64,000 nt of DNA. Origin: Spirochaetales bacterium (lineage in GTDB: Bacteria > Spirochaetota > Spirochaetia > Treponematales > Treponemataceae). Shown here in pieces: positions 8,491 through 17,010 of this stretch. The position numbers and the translations under genes were made by a program. Within the stretch, counting starts at the first letter, position 1; each line of letters opens with the position of its first letter. The stretch spans positions 58,513 through 122,512 of the forward strand of contig JAUNWH010000002.1 in NCBI GenBank assembly GCA_030540405.1, written 5' to 3'. The notes beneath the pieces are model-generated. The model had not been told where the DNA came from, ran no database searches, and saw only the letters and a list, made by a program, of their open reading frames with translations.

Positions 8491-9424
8491 TCTTTCAACA
8501 AAATATGTAATCTTAAAAATTCTCCGGGAAGCAAACGCCCCTGTTTCCGGGGAAGAAGCCGCAAAGCTCGCCGGTATTTCCAGAGTTTCAGTTTGGAAAG
8601 CAATTCAGTCATTGCAACTTTCAGGCTACGGAATTTCTTCAACTCGCGCGGGATATTTTCTTGAAAAAGATTTAAAGGACAGCTTGTTTCCTTGGGAATT
8701 CGGCGCAGAAGAAGAACTTTTCTTTCATTTTCCAGAAACTGAATCCACGATGACAGAAGCAAGAAAAATCGCGCAAGAAAATTCTTTCAGCAAGAAAATG
8801 GAAATCATAACTGCGGACAAGCAAACAAAAGGGCAGGGACACTCAAGCCACAAATGGACAACAACAAAAGGAAGTCTCGCCTGCACGCTGATTACAAGAA
8901 GCGGAATCGCCGTGTCCTATTCACACCGCGCAACAATGGCGACGCAAATTGCAATCGTAAAAACTTTAACTGAAATAACAGGAAGAAAATTCTACGCAAG
9001 ATGGCCAAACGACATCTGGAGCGAAAACGGAAAAGTCGGCGGCATTCTTGACGAGCTTTCTGCAACCGGCGGAAAATGCAATTGGCTCAACATAGGGATC
9101 GGAATAAATTTAACTTCATGCCCAAAAATTCCGAACACGGATTGCGCAGTAAAATCAGATATAAAGTTTTCACGCAAGGAATTTCTTTCTGCATTTTTAA
9201 AAGAGTTTAAATCTGCGGAAGAAAAAATGCAGCAGGAAGATTCTTCTCTCGTTTGTGAATGGAACAACCTCTGCTTTGACAATGGAAAAAAAATCCGCCT
9301 TGAATCCGACAAAAACATTTACACATTCAAAGGAATAAACGCGTTTGGCTTTGCATTGCTGGAATCAAAAAATCAAAACCGTATTTTAATTCCCGGTCAA
9401 GACAGCTTTATAAAAAACAGGTAG
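8477..9424 (+). CDS. birA: Bifunctional biotin-protein ligase and biotin operon repressor
   Basis: Activates biotin to biotinyl-5'-AMP, transfers it to the lysine of biotin carboxyl carrier domains, and as the holo-dimer represses biotin genes. The N-terminal winged HTH occupies residues 1-60 (ILREANAPVSGEEAAKLAGISRVSVWKAIQSL). The ligase domain follows with KQTKGQGHSSHKWTTTKGSL, where the usual GRGR loop is changed to GQGHSSH, and RWPNDIW...KVGGIL, the catalytic lysine block. The 315-residue length is typical of class II enzymes. The ATG lies inside its own operator and has no Shine-Dalgarno. A second, identical-geometry operator precedes bioY, so this repressor probably controls both. Confidence 0.9.
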   Translation: MGNKNLSTKYVILKILREANAPVSGEEAAKLAGISRVSVWKAIQSLQLSGYGISSTRAGYFLEKDLKDSLFPWEFGAEEELFFHFPETESTMTEARKIAQENSFSKKMEIITADKQTKGQGHSSHKWTTTKGSLACTLITRSGIAVSYSHRATMATQIAIVKTLTEITGRKFYARWPNDIWSENGKVGGILDELSATGGKCNWLNIGIGINLTSCPKIPNTDCAVKSDIKFSRKEFLSAFLKEFKSAEEKMQQEDSSLVCEWNNLCFDNGKKIRLESDKNIYTFKGINAFGFALLESKNQNRILIPGQDSFIKNR

Positions 9425-9466
9425 TTTTTCTGAGCAATAGATACAACAAATAAATTTGAAAAGACC

Positions 9467-9497
9467 TTGACCACGGGGGGGGTAGCAATGATATAAT
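9467..9497 (+). promoter_or_regulatory. Promoter with a G8 tract in the -35/-10 spacer
   Basis: TTGACC (9467-9472), a 19-base spacer containing eight consecutive G (9475-9482), and a perfect TATAAT (9492-9497). Loss of one or two G would bring the spacer to 18 or 17 bp, so slipped-strand changes should tune expression of the lipoprotein gene at 9529. Confidence 0.65.
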
Positions 9498-9528
9498 AAA
9501 TTGTTATTTTTTATAAAAAGGAAAAATT

Positions 9529-10146
9529 ATGAGAAAATTAAAAATTTGTCTTGGTCTTGCTGTTTTATCAATTTGCATTATTTCTTGCGCATCTACAAAA
9601 GTTTCAACAAAAAAAGTTTTTGCAGATGAAAAAGAACTTATCGCATCAGGCAATGCGTCGGATTACAAAATCGGAAAGCAGCTTTCAAAGGAAACTCTCT
9701 CTGAAAATAGCAATCAGATTTCTGTTGAATATTCCGACACTCCAGTTCCAGCAAATGTCTACAAACTGTCTTTAGAAAATGGCAGTTATGATTTTACATT
9801 AAAGTCAATTCCGACAGGACTTATGAGCGCGAACGAAGAAAAAAAGAGCGCAATGATTCCAGAAATTCTTCTATATGATGAAAACTTCAATCTTGTTCAT
9901 AATGAAAATTTAAAAGGAAGCGCAGTTCCGCCGTCTACTTTTGAACCGTTCTTGTTCATGGTTACAACAAACTGGAACATTGCAGAAACAGGAACTTATT
10001 ATCTTGTTGTAAAAGCCGATATGTCATCTGAACAGGGACTTAGCCTGGAAGTGTTCTATCATAACCGCGTTGCAACACATACAGCACTGCACAAATTCCG
10101 TCGCATTCCTTATGGAAAATATAAACTGATGATAGAAAAAATGTAA
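9529..10146 (+). CDS. Lipoprotein of unknown function behind a poly-G promoter
   Basis: A 205-residue lipoprotein precursor: a basic start (MRKLK), a hydrophobic core and the lipobox IISC with Cys20 as the predicted lipidated residue. The mature part has no domain I recognise; it ends in a basic segment (FRRIPYGKYKLMIEK). AAAAGGAAAAATT gives a clear Shine-Dalgarno. The gene stands alone between birA and bioY with its own promoter and terminator, so it is not part of the biotin pathway by transcription. The G8 tract in the promoter spacer suggests switchable or graded expression, common for exposed surface lipoproteins. Confidence 0.85.
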   Translation: MRKLKICLGLAVLSICIISCASTKVSTKKVFADEKELIASGNASDYKIGKQLSKETLSENSNQISVEYSDTPVPANVYKLSLENGSYDFTLKSIPTGLMSANEEKKSAMIPEILLYDENFNLVHNENLKGSAVPPSTFEPFLFMVTTNWNIAETGTYYLVVKADMSSEQGLSLEVFYHNRVATHTALHKFRRIPYGKYKLMIEKM

Positions 10147-10179
10147 AAAATATTTATTGTATTCTACATAATAAAGTGA

Positions 10180-10212
10180 ACTGCCGCAAAATTTTTTGTG
10201 GCAGTTTTTTTG
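10180..10212 (+). terminator. Intrinsic terminator of the lipoprotein gene
   Basis: ACTGCCGC (10180-10187) pairs with GTGGCAGT (10198-10205) with one G-U pair, followed by a run of T to 10211. It isolates the lipoprotein transcript from bioY. Confidence 0.8.
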
Positions 10213-10255
10213 TTTAAAGATAAACTCCACCAATCTCCTTGACTACAAGCGCACA

Positions 10256-10290
10256 TTTCGTTAACCTAATAAAAAACTTGGGTAACGAAA
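10256..10290. promoter_or_regulatory. BirA-type operator of the bioYMNB operon
   Basis: TTTCGTTAACC (10256-10266), 13 bases, GGGTAACGAAA (10280-10290). It has the same half-sites and exactly the same 13-base spacing as the birA operator. The T-to-C change beside GTTAACC is matched by a compensating G in the other arm, so the palindrome is maintained. A TTGACT (10239-10244) upstream is a likely -35. Confidence 0.8.
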
Positions 10291-10300
10291 AAGGTAAATT

Positions 10301-10873
10301 ATGAAATCACAAAAATCAGGAACAAACATTATTCTTACAGCTTTATTTGCGGCTCTTATTTCTGCTTCGTGCTTTATACAAATTCCGCTGCCGGTTGGCA
10401 TTCCAATTATTATTCAAGACATGATGTGCATGCTTTCCGGGATGCTGCTCGGACCAGTTTATGGAGCTTTATCCGTTATAATTTTTTTAATTCTCGGAAG
10501 TTTGGGGCTGCCAGTTTTTTCCGGCAAGGGCGGAATCCAGCATCTGATTTCAGGGCCAACCGGCGGATTTCTTTTTTCTTACGCAATCGGAGCTTTTGCA
10601 GGCGGACTGATTCTTGCAATTTTCCTTTCAAACAAAAAAGAGCACCCAAAAATAAAATCGCTGATTGTTATATCACTTGCGGCAATTGCTGCGACTGTAA
10701 TTATTTTTGCAGGCGGAATTCTCGGCTTCATGCGCGTAACACAAAGCGGACTTGAAAAAACTTTGGCAACAGTTTTGTTTCCGTTCATTCCGGGCAACAT
10801 CATAAAAATAATTTTAATGGTTCCGCTCACTTACAAATTCCGTCCGGTAATTTTCCGCTACACACATTCATAA
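10301..10873 (+). CDS. bioY: Biotin ECF transporter substrate-binding (S) component BioY
   Basis: Membrane protein that binds biotin with high affinity. The 190-residue sequence has six hydrophobic helices and the BioY hallmarks: an early ALFAALISASCFIQIPLPVGIPIIIQDM segment and the GLPVFSGKGGIQHLISGPTGGFLFSYAIGAF block that forms the biotin pocket. Preceded by AAAAAGGTAAATT and the BirA operator. Dedicated bioM and bioN components follow, so this is a group I ECF importer. bioB at the end of the operon would allow dethiobiotin to be converted to biotin as well. Confidence 0.95.
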   Translation: MKSQKSGTNIILTALFAALISASCFIQIPLPVGIPIIIQDMMCMLSGMLLGPVYGALSVIIFLILGSLGLPVFSGKGGIQHLISGPTGGFLFSYAIGAFAGGLILAIFLSNKKEHPKIKSLIVISLAAIAATVIIFAGGILGFMRVTQSGLEKTLATVLFPFIPGNIIKIILMVPLTYKFRPVIFRYTHS

Positions 10874-10877
10874 AAAA

Positions 10878-11594
10878 ATGAAAGCACTCGAAATAAAAAA
10901 TGTTTCAAAAATATTTCCAGACAAAACAAAAGCGCTTGAAGACATTTCATTTTCAATTGAACAGGGAGAATTCTGTGTAATCGCAGGCTCAAACGGTTCC
11001 GGGAAAAGCGTCCTGATGTCGCTGATTGCAGGACTTGACGAGCCAACCAGCGGAACAATTGACTTATTCGGAAATTCCGCAGGGCTTGTTTTTCAAGATG
11101 CCGACTCGCAGATTTTAGGCGAAACTCCAGAAGAAGACGTTTCGTTCGGTGCAAAAAATTACGGTCTGAAAAAAGATGAACTCAAACAATGCGTTGAATC
11201 CTCGCTTGAGCAAGTTGGACTTCTTCACAAAAAAAATGCATACGCAAGAAGTTTGTCCGGCGGAGAAAAGCGGCGGCTTGCAGTTGCTGGAATTCTTGCA
11301 ATCAACAGAAACGTTATAATTTTTGACGAGCCGTTTGCAAATTTAGACTGGCCGGGCGTAAAGCAAGTCTGCATGATTCTAAAAAAATTAAAGGAAGAAA
11401 AGAAAACAATCATCGTGCTGACTCACGAGCTTGAAAAAATCCTTGCGCTTACAGACCGTTTCATAGTTTTGGACAAAGGAAAAATCAGATTTGACGGTTC
11501 ACCGAATGAAGGCTTGTCGCAAAACCTTGAGCAGTGGAGCATAAGAAATCCAATCGCGCATTATTCAAGCCTAAAGGATTTGATATGGCTTTAA
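10878..11594 (+). CDS. bioM: ECF transporter ATPase for biotin uptake
   Basis: A 238-residue ABC ATPase energising BioY. Walker A is GSNGSGKS (residues about 36-43), the signature LSGGEKRRLAVAG (about 127), Walker B VIIFDEPFANLDW, and the switch His is in VLTHELEKILA. The ATG is 4 bases after the bioY stop and the gene overlaps bioN by 10 bases. A single ATPase gene here means the homodimeric (A2) arrangement of dedicated BioMNY systems rather than an EcfAA' pair. Confidence 0.93.
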   Translation: MKALEIKNVSKIFPDKTKALEDISFSIEQGEFCVIAGSNGSGKSVLMSLIAGLDEPTSGTIDLFGNSAGLVFQDADSQILGETPEEDVSFGAKNYGLKKDELKQCVESSLEQVGLLHKKNAYARSLSGGEKRRLAVAGILAINRNVIIFDEPFANLDWPGVKQVCMILKKLKEEKKTIIVLTHELEKILALTDRFIVLDKGKIRFDGSPNEGLSQNLEQWSIRNPIAHYSSLKDLIWL

Positions 11595-12274
11595 GTTTGT
11601 TTGCTTTCCGAAAAGGAAATTCCGTTTTGCATAAAATTCCTTCAATTGCAAAACTTTCATTTCTTTTTGTTTTGTGCATTTTTACTTATAGCGGCGGAAT
11701 GTCTGTTTCTTGGGAAGAACTTTTTTCCTGGAAGATTGTTATAAAAATTTTTGGCTGTTTTTTTGCAAGCCTAACGCTTTTTTTTCTTTCCGGCGCAAAA
11801 TGGAATTCTGTAAGGCAACTAAAATTTGTTTTTGTAATCGGCGGATTTGTAACTTTGGTAAAACTGATTCACATTCCGTTTTGGCTGGACAAAGATTCGC
11901 TTGCCTACGGAATTTTATACACAGTCAGATTTTTTATAACATCGCTTGCATCCCAAGTTATTTTTGAAACAACTTCATCATTGCAAATACAAAGCGCGCT
12001 GGAACTTATTCAAAACGGAATTTCAAAACTTATTCCACCAATAAAAAAATGGAATCCTGCACTCACAATTTCACTTGCAATAAATTTCATTCCAGAAATT
12101 TTTGAAACTTGGAACAAAGTGGAGCTTGCAGTAAAAGCGCGGACGCAGAAAAATTCAAAATGGAAAATAGAAATTTTAATACAAAAATTTTCAACATTTT
12201 TTTCCTGCCTTCTTCACAATGCGGAAACAAAAAGAATGGCAGTTTTAAACAGGAGCAAAATTTCAGATGAATAA
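11585..12274 (+). CDS. bioN: ECF transporter transmembrane (T) component
   Basis: A 229-residue membrane protein coupling BioM to BioY. The N-terminus MALSLFAFRKGNSVLHKIPSIAKL has the usual EcfT start (a short aromatic region, then HKIxPxxKL). Several helices follow, and a charged coupling region (LAVKARTQKNSKW) corresponds to the Ala-Arg-containing ATPase-binding segment. I chose ATG 11585, which lies inside the end of bioM, over an earlier in-frame start that would add 17 residues of non-membrane sequence. It overlaps bioB by 8 bases. Confidence 0.88.
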   Translation: MALSLFAFRKGNSVLHKIPSIAKLSFLFVLCIFTYSGGMSVSWEELFSWKIVIKIFGCFFASLTLFFLSGAKWNSVRQLKFVFVIGGFVTLVKLIHIPFWLDKDSLAYGILYTVRFFITSLASQVIFETTSSLQIQSALELIQNGISKLIPPIKKWNPALTISLAINFIPEIFETWNKVELAVKARTQKNSKWKIEILIQKFSTFFSCLLHNAETKRMAVLNRSKISDE

Positions 12275-13244
12275 TTTTTTACAAGAATTGGAAAAAGCAA
12301 TTATAAACGAAAATCACAAAGTTACAAAAGAAGAAGCGATTAAGCTTTACGAAACAGAACAAGCGTCCGAACTTTTTGAAGCGGCAGACAGAATCAGAAA
12401 AAGCTGCTGCACAAACTCAAGCAGCGTTTGTTCCATTATAAATGCAAAGATGGGAAAATGCGGAGAAAACTGCAAATACTGCGCCCAGTCCGTACACTGG
12501 AAAACTTCATGCCAAGCAACTCCAATCATTCAGCCGCAAGAATCAATAAAATTTTGCGAGCGGGCATTGGAAAATCATGTTTCAAGAATTTCACTTGTAA
12601 CTTCCGGGCGCGGACTTTCAGGAAAAGATTTTGAAACTGCAATAGAAAATTTCCGGGCAATAAAAGAAAAACTCAAAGACAAAATAAAGCTTTGCGCTTC
12701 GCTTGGAATTCTTTCTTTTGAACAAATGCAGGAACTGAAACTTGCCGGAGTTGAACGCTATCATCACAACATTGAAACTGGGAAAAATTATTTTGCAAAC
12801 ATCTGCACAACACATTCTTACAATGACCGCATTCAGACAATTTTAAATGCAAAAAAAGCAGGACTTGAAATTTGCAGCGGCGGAATAATCGGACTTGGAG
12901 AATCAAGAGAAGACAGAATCGACCTTGCGCTTGAACTTCGTGGACTTGAAGTTCAGTCTGTTCCGATAAATATTTTAACTCCGATAAAAGGAACTCCGCT
13001 TGAAAACACTGAAAAAATTTCGCAGGAAGAAGCGTTAAGGACAATTTCTGTTTTCAGATTTATAATGCCAAGCCAGACAATAAGATGCGCCGCCGGAAGA
13101 AAAACTTTGGGCAACAACGGAGAAGCCGCATTCTTAGCCGGAGCAAACGCGCTCATTTCCGGGGACTTTTTGACAACGCCCGGCTCAACCAATGACGAAG
13201 ATATTTCAATGCTGAAAAAACTCGGCTACAAAATTGAAAGCTGA
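12267..13244 (+). CDS. bioB: Biotin synthase (radical SAM)
   Basis: Converts dethiobiotin to biotin by inserting sulfur. The radical-SAM cluster motif is CGENCKYCAQS (about residues 69-79, CxxxCxxC), followed by ALENHVSRISLVTSGRG and the SAM region. YHHNIETGKNYF and GGIIGLGESREDRIDLA are conserved BioB blocks, and the auxiliary-cluster Arg region is SQTIRCAAGRKTLG. The length of 325 residues is normal. It is the last gene of the BirA-controlled operon. No bioA, bioD or bioF lies nearby, so the cell may salvage biotin or dethiobiotin through BioYMN. Confidence 0.95.
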   Translation: MNNFLQELEKAIINENHKVTKEEAIKLYETEQASELFEAADRIRKSCCTNSSSVCSIINAKMGKCGENCKYCAQSVHWKTSCQATPIIQPQESIKFCERALENHVSRISLVTSGRGLSGKDFETAIENFRAIKEKLKDKIKLCASLGILSFEQMQELKLAGVERYHHNIETGKNYFANICTTHSYNDRIQTILNAKKAGLEICSGGIIGLGESREDRIDLALELRGLEVQSVPINILTPIKGTPLENTEKISQEEALRTISVFRFIMPSQTIRCAAGRKTLGNNGEAAFLAGANALISGDFLTTPGSTNDEDISMLKKLGYKIES

Positions 13245-13275
13245 AAAAAAATTGGGATGCCTAATAAGTTATAAA

Positions 13276-13371
13276 TGTCATTGTCGGTTTTGCTCTAATT
13301 GTCATTGCCGTGCTACGACACGGCAATCTGTGTATGGTAAAAAAAATCCCGTATCAAGTACGGGAATGACA
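13276..13371. repeat. TGTCATT...AATGACA double-hairpin repeat plus a fragment
   Basis: A fragment (TGTCATTGTCGG, 13276 on) is followed by a complete copy at 13300-13371: ATTGCCGTG with CACGGCAAT, then ATCCCGTA with TACGGGAATGACA. It lies between the convergent bioB and pyrI, where the hairpins could serve both 3' ends. Confidence 0.75.
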
Positions 13372-13452
13372 GTTAGAATTTGTTGAACAATTCTATAACA
13401 TTTTCACCTATTGAATATCAGTTGGTTTCAGTATGGGAAACTTGCAGAAAAA

Positions 13453-13890
13453 TTATTCAACTGAAAGAGTTCCTTTGTGAAGAGCATCGCAATAAATGCA
13501 TCGGTACTCTTTTTTTTCTCTGTTGACAAGTTTAAATTCCTGCGGAACATACTGTTCTGTAATTGTAATGCAGCGAGGGTTTTTACATTCAATCACATTT
13601 TCAATTTTTTCAGGAAGCTCCATTTTTATTTTTCTTGTTATCTTTGAATCCTGAATTACATTTACAGTTATGTTGGAATCTATAAAGCCAAGAACGCTGT
13701 AATCGATGTTTATAATGTTGTCGATTTTTATTATGTCTTTCTTGCCTGTTTTTTTAGACGAAGCATTCATAATCAGAGCAGTGGAAAAACTCACTTTGTC
13801 TAATCCAAGCCACTTAAAAACTTTCCAGCCAGTTCCAGCCTGAATATGATCGATTACAAGTCCGTTTTTAATTTCAGCGATATTAATCAT
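13453..13890 (-). CDS. pyrI: Aspartate carbamoyltransferase regulatory chain
   Basis: Allosteric partner of PyrB, binding CTP/ATP. 145 residues. The N-terminal allosteric domain ([29 protein letters not shown]) is followed by the C-terminal zinc domain with the four cysteines in CKNPRCIT and RCIYCDAL. The start ATG overlaps the pyrB stop by one base (TGATG), so the two chains are coupled in translation as expected for a stoichiometric holoenzyme. Confidence 0.95.
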   Translation of the reverse strand: MINIAEIKNGLVIDHIQAGTGWKVFKWLGLDKVSFSTALIMNASSKKTGKKDIIKIDNIINIDYSVLGFIDSNITVNVIQDSKITRKIKMELPEKIENVIECKNPRCITITEQYVPQEFKLVNREKKEYRCIYCDALHKGTLSVE

Positions 13891-14813
13891 CAGAGTGCTC
13901 CTGTAAGTTTTGCAATAAGCGCCATACGTGCAAACATTCCGTATTTCACTTGCTTAAAATAAGCAGCACGCGGATCGTCATCAACTTCTGGAGCAATTTC
14001 ATTTACACGAGGAAGCGGATGAAGAACAATCATATCCTGTTTTGCAAGTTTCATTTTTTCTTTGTTCAGAATATAACTGTCTTTTAGGCGGATATAATCC
14101 TGCTCATTAAAAAATCTTTCTTTTTGAACACGAGTCATGTAAAGAATATCAAGCTCACCGATTACATCTTCCAAACGTTCAGCTGTTGCAAATTCTATTC
14201 CGGCAGGCTTAAGCAAATCTTCTGTTATGTAAGAAGGAACTTTCAGCTCTTCCGGACTGATAAAAACAAATTTGTTGTTCTTGTAGCGGCTCATTGCCTG
14301 AGTAAGAGAATGAACTGTTCTTCCGAATTTTAAATCACCACAAAAACCAATTGTGTGTCCTTCAAATCCGCCTTGAAGCGCACGGATTGTAACAAGGTCT
14401 GTAAGTGTCTGCGTTGGATGAGAATGTCCGCCGTCACCCGCATTGATTATAGGAACTGGACTATATCTTGAAGCAAGCAATGCCGCACCTTCTTTTGGAG
14501 AACGCATCGCAATAACATCAACATAGGAACTTACAACTCTTATTGTGTCCGCCAAAGTTTCGCCTTTTGTAGAAGAAGTGTAGCTTGCATCAGCAAAGCC
14601 TTCAACAGTTCCGCCTAAATGAAGCATCGCAGCTTCAAAAGAAAGCCTGGTTCTTGTGCTCGGCTCAAAAAAAAGTGTCGCAAGAATTTTCCCGCGACAC
14701 ACATCCTGAAAAGAAGCTGGATCTACAATCATCTGTTCTGCCAAAGAACATATTTCATCAATTTCACTGACGGTCAAATCCGCCGGTTCAATAAGATGTC
14801 TTCCTTTTAACAT
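13890..14813 (-). CDS. pyrB: Aspartate carbamoyltransferase catalytic chain
   Basis: First committed step of pyrimidine synthesis (carbamoyl phosphate + aspartate to carbamoyl aspartate). 307 residues with the carbamoyl-phosphate loop [15 protein letters not shown] (about 51-65), the [15 protein letters not shown] block and the MTRVQKERF segment of the aspartate domain, plus [10 protein letters not shown] near the C-terminus. AGGGGGC at 14816-14822 (read on the minus strand) acts as Shine-Dalgarno. pyrE is about 36 kb away, so the pathway genes are scattered. Confidence 0.96.
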   Translation of the reverse strand: MLKGRHLIEPADLTVSEIDEICSLAEQMIVDPASFQDVCRGKILATLFFEPSTRTRLSFEAAMLHLGGTVEGFADASYTSSTKGETLADTIRVVSSYVDVIAMRSPKEGAALLASRYSPVPIINAGDGGHSHPTQTLTDLVTIRALQGGFEGHTIGFCGDLKFGRTVHSLTQAMSRYKNNKFVFISPEELKVPSYITEDLLKPAGIEFATAERLEDVIGELDILYMTRVQKERFFNEQDYIRLKDSYILNKEKMKLAKQDMIVLHPLPRVNEIAPEVDDDPRAAYFKQVKYGMFARMALIAKLTGAL

Positions 14814-14870
14814 TCAAGCCCCCTGAAATTTTCGCTATCATATCACAAGGGGAAACTTTATGCAAATAGG

Positions 14871-16937
14871 TTATACAGTCGTTGGCAAAACGTTTCTTAT
14901 ATCAAGTGAACCGTCCGAAAGCTGCGAGCTGTATTTTTTTCCGCCGTAGCAAATAGTCAGTTCCTTCATGAAGACAGTTCCCTGTTCAGTATAAAGCCGT
15001 GCATCTTCAAATTTTCCGTCGCGCCATTTTATGTCCGCAAGAATATTTCCTTTAAGGCAGACTTTTGTAAGAGAACCGCTTTGCCATTCCGCCGGCAAAT
15101 TTGAAAGCAATGAAATTTCCACACGGCCGTTTTTTATTTTGCTTGAAATAATCGAATCCGCAGAACTCAAAAGGAAAGTGTCAAAATTACTTGCAGTATT
15201 TAATCCAGGCCTTTCTTCTTCCGCGCATTTTATTTTCTGCATGATTGAGCTGTAGTTTATAAAAAGCTTTTCTGAATTTTTAAAGCCAAGATACTTCATT
15301 GCCGCCAATGTATTTTCAAAAAGCTCTTTTACAATTTTATTTTCAGAAACATTTTCCAAAGCAATATATGCAACAGTGCCACTTCTTGTTTCATATCCAT
15401 CTGTAAAAGCCGGACTAAGAGAAAGGAATTTTTTGTCTTCAACAGGAACAAGGTATTCCGCAAAAAAATCACAGGCTTTCTTAAAAAGATAAAAATGGCG
15501 CTTTAAGAATTTTCGGTCAAGCGAATATTCATAGTAATCCAATGCGGCTTTTGCAATTGCACAGGCACCAAGCGGAGTATAAGAATTCCTAAAATCTACA
15601 CCGCACGGAACAGAGTCGCCCCAAATGTCAGTTGAATTGTGCAAAACAAAGCCTTGACATCCGTACATTTTTTTTGCAGTTGCCTTTCCGCGCTTATAAA
15701 TTCTTTTTGCAAGCTTGAACAAAGGAAGATTTATTTTTTCCAGTCCAAGAATTCCAGAGCTGTATCTATAAAAATTTCCGTCCTGCAAACTGAAATTTCC
15801 TGCGGACATTTTGTCTGTCCAAATTCCGTTTGCCACAGAAGGAAGCGTCGCCTGTTCCTTGCAGCTTGAAATAAGCTTGTACTTTGCATAAATCCATTCA
15901 AGAAATTTTGCGGCTTTTTTATCCTGACAAATTTCATCAACTGATTTTCCGTCAGTTTCAAGTCCTTCCAAAGAAAGAATAGAACGCTGATTCCATGCAG
16001 AAAATTCCAATGCCTGGTCAGTCTTTAAATTTTCGTAGGAAGTGCCAGAAGCAAAGCAGATTTTCTTTAATGCAATGTCCGCGCATTTAGACGCAAAAAT
16101 CATCGGATTTCTAAAGTTGTTTCCTCCCTTTCTTCTAAAACGTCTTTTTCTGTACGCGCTTTCAACATCAATGTAAAGAGTAACGTCATCAGCTTTTTCT
16201 ACAACCAGATTGTCTCCGTGAGTAAAAACAGTTCCACCGGAAGCAACAGCCGTAACCATCGCCGCAAGAGGAATGCCTGAATCGCACAAAGCCACAACAG
16301 TGTCTTCTGTAAGATTGTATTTCTTCGGAAAAGATTCGCCTTCAATCTTGAGCCTAAGGAAAATACTTTTTGGCATAGAAGCCGAAATGTGGTAAACCAA
16401 AACATCGGACGAAGCGGAAGCAAAACATTCACGTGTAAAAGTTACATAGCTTCCATTTGTTCCGTTTGAAAGATCCACCGTGCTTGGTGCCGCAGATTCA
16501 AGAGAAAAACTTGAAGAGCAGATTCCACTTGAAAAATCAAGCTCGCGCCTATAAGAATCGTAGGAAGAAAAAGTTCCCTTGTCACCGGAGTCCGGTCCTA
16601 AAAGTCCTTGGTGCTCAGCGTCGTAAAAATCAATTGAAACAATTCCTGCGCTTTTATAAGAAGCCTGGGAAACTGGAGCGCCAGAAAAACATTCAAAAAC
16701 TTGCTCCTGCGCCTCAAGCTCGCGTCCTTGATTCAGCAAAGCCCTTATGCCGTTTACAGCTTCCTTTGCATTTTTATTATTTCTATCTGAATAGCGGCAA
16801 GACCATACAGATTCTTCATTTAAATATATTTTTTCGTGTCCTGTTCCGCCAAAAACTGTCGCGCCGATTCTTCCGTTTCCAACAGAAATAGCCTCGTCAA
16901 AATTTTCAGCAGGATTTTTATACCAAATAGATTTCAT
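14871..16937 (-). CDS. Intracellular glycoside hydrolase of the GH95 (alpha-L-fucosidase/galactosidase) type
   Basis: A 688-residue protein starting MKSIWYKNPAENFDEAISVGNGRIGATVFGG, the classical GH95 N-terminal pattern (W..PA..(W)..A...GNGR.GA...GG), with KIYLNEESVW just after. A (beta/alpha)6 catalytic region contains HNSTDIWGDSVP, corresponding to the N-T-D/E-W segment of the family. The C-terminus has ISLLSNLPAEWQSGSLTKVCLKG, the normal terminal beta domain. It is shorter than typical members (750-800) and has no signal peptide, so it would act on imported fucosides or galactosides. There is no Shine-Dalgarno; TAAAAT lies 7 nt before the ATG. Confidence 0.75.
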   Translation of the reverse strand: MKSIWYKNPAENFDEAISVGNGRIGATVFGGTGHEKIYLNEESVWSCRYSDRNNKNAKEAVNGIRALLNQGRELEAQEQVFECFSGAPVSQASYKSAGIVSIDFYDAEHQGLLGPDSGDKGTFSSYDSYRRELDFSSGICSSSFSLESAAPSTVDLSNGTNGSYVTFTRECFASASSDVLVYHISASMPKSIFLRLKIEGESFPKKYNLTEDTVVALCDSGIPLAAMVTAVASGGTVFTHGDNLVVEKADDVTLYIDVESAYRKRRFRRKGGNNFRNPMIFASKCADIALKKICFASGTSYENLKTDQALEFSAWNQRSILSLEGLETDGKSVDEICQDKKAAKFLEWIYAKYKLISSCKEQATLPSVANGIWTDKMSAGNFSLQDGNFYRYSSGILGLEKINLPLFKLAKRIYKRGKATAKKMYGCQGFVLHNSTDIWGDSVPCGVDFRNSYTPLGACAIAKAALDYYEYSLDRKFLKRHFYLFKKACDFFAEYLVPVEDKKFLSLSPAFTDGYETRSGTVAYIALENVSENKIVKELFENTLAAMKYLGFKNSEKLFINYSSIMQKIKCAEEERPGLNTASNFDTFLLSSADSIISSKIKNGRVEISLLSNLPAEWQSGSLTKVCLKGNILADIKWRDGKFEDARLYTEQGTVFMKELTICYGGKKYSSQLSDGSLDIRNVLPTTV

Positions 16938-16944
16938 GCAAACG

Positions 16945-16973
16945 ATTTTAACATAGTCATAGATAAATTTCTA
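16945..16973 (-). promoter_or_regulatory. Promoter of the GH95-type gene
   Basis: On the minus strand TAGAAA (16973-16968), 17 bp, TAAAAT (16950-16945). The -10 ends 7 nt before the ATG at 16937, which predicts a leaderless or nearly leaderless mRNA. Confidence 0.45.
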
Positions 16974-17010
16974 CATTGCATTTTCTTCAAAATTGCAATA
17001 ACCTATACAC

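Noticed and set aside
12673..13044. Reverse-strand open frame within bioB
   Set aside because: A shadow of bioB codon use, without a ribosome site or recognisable protein.
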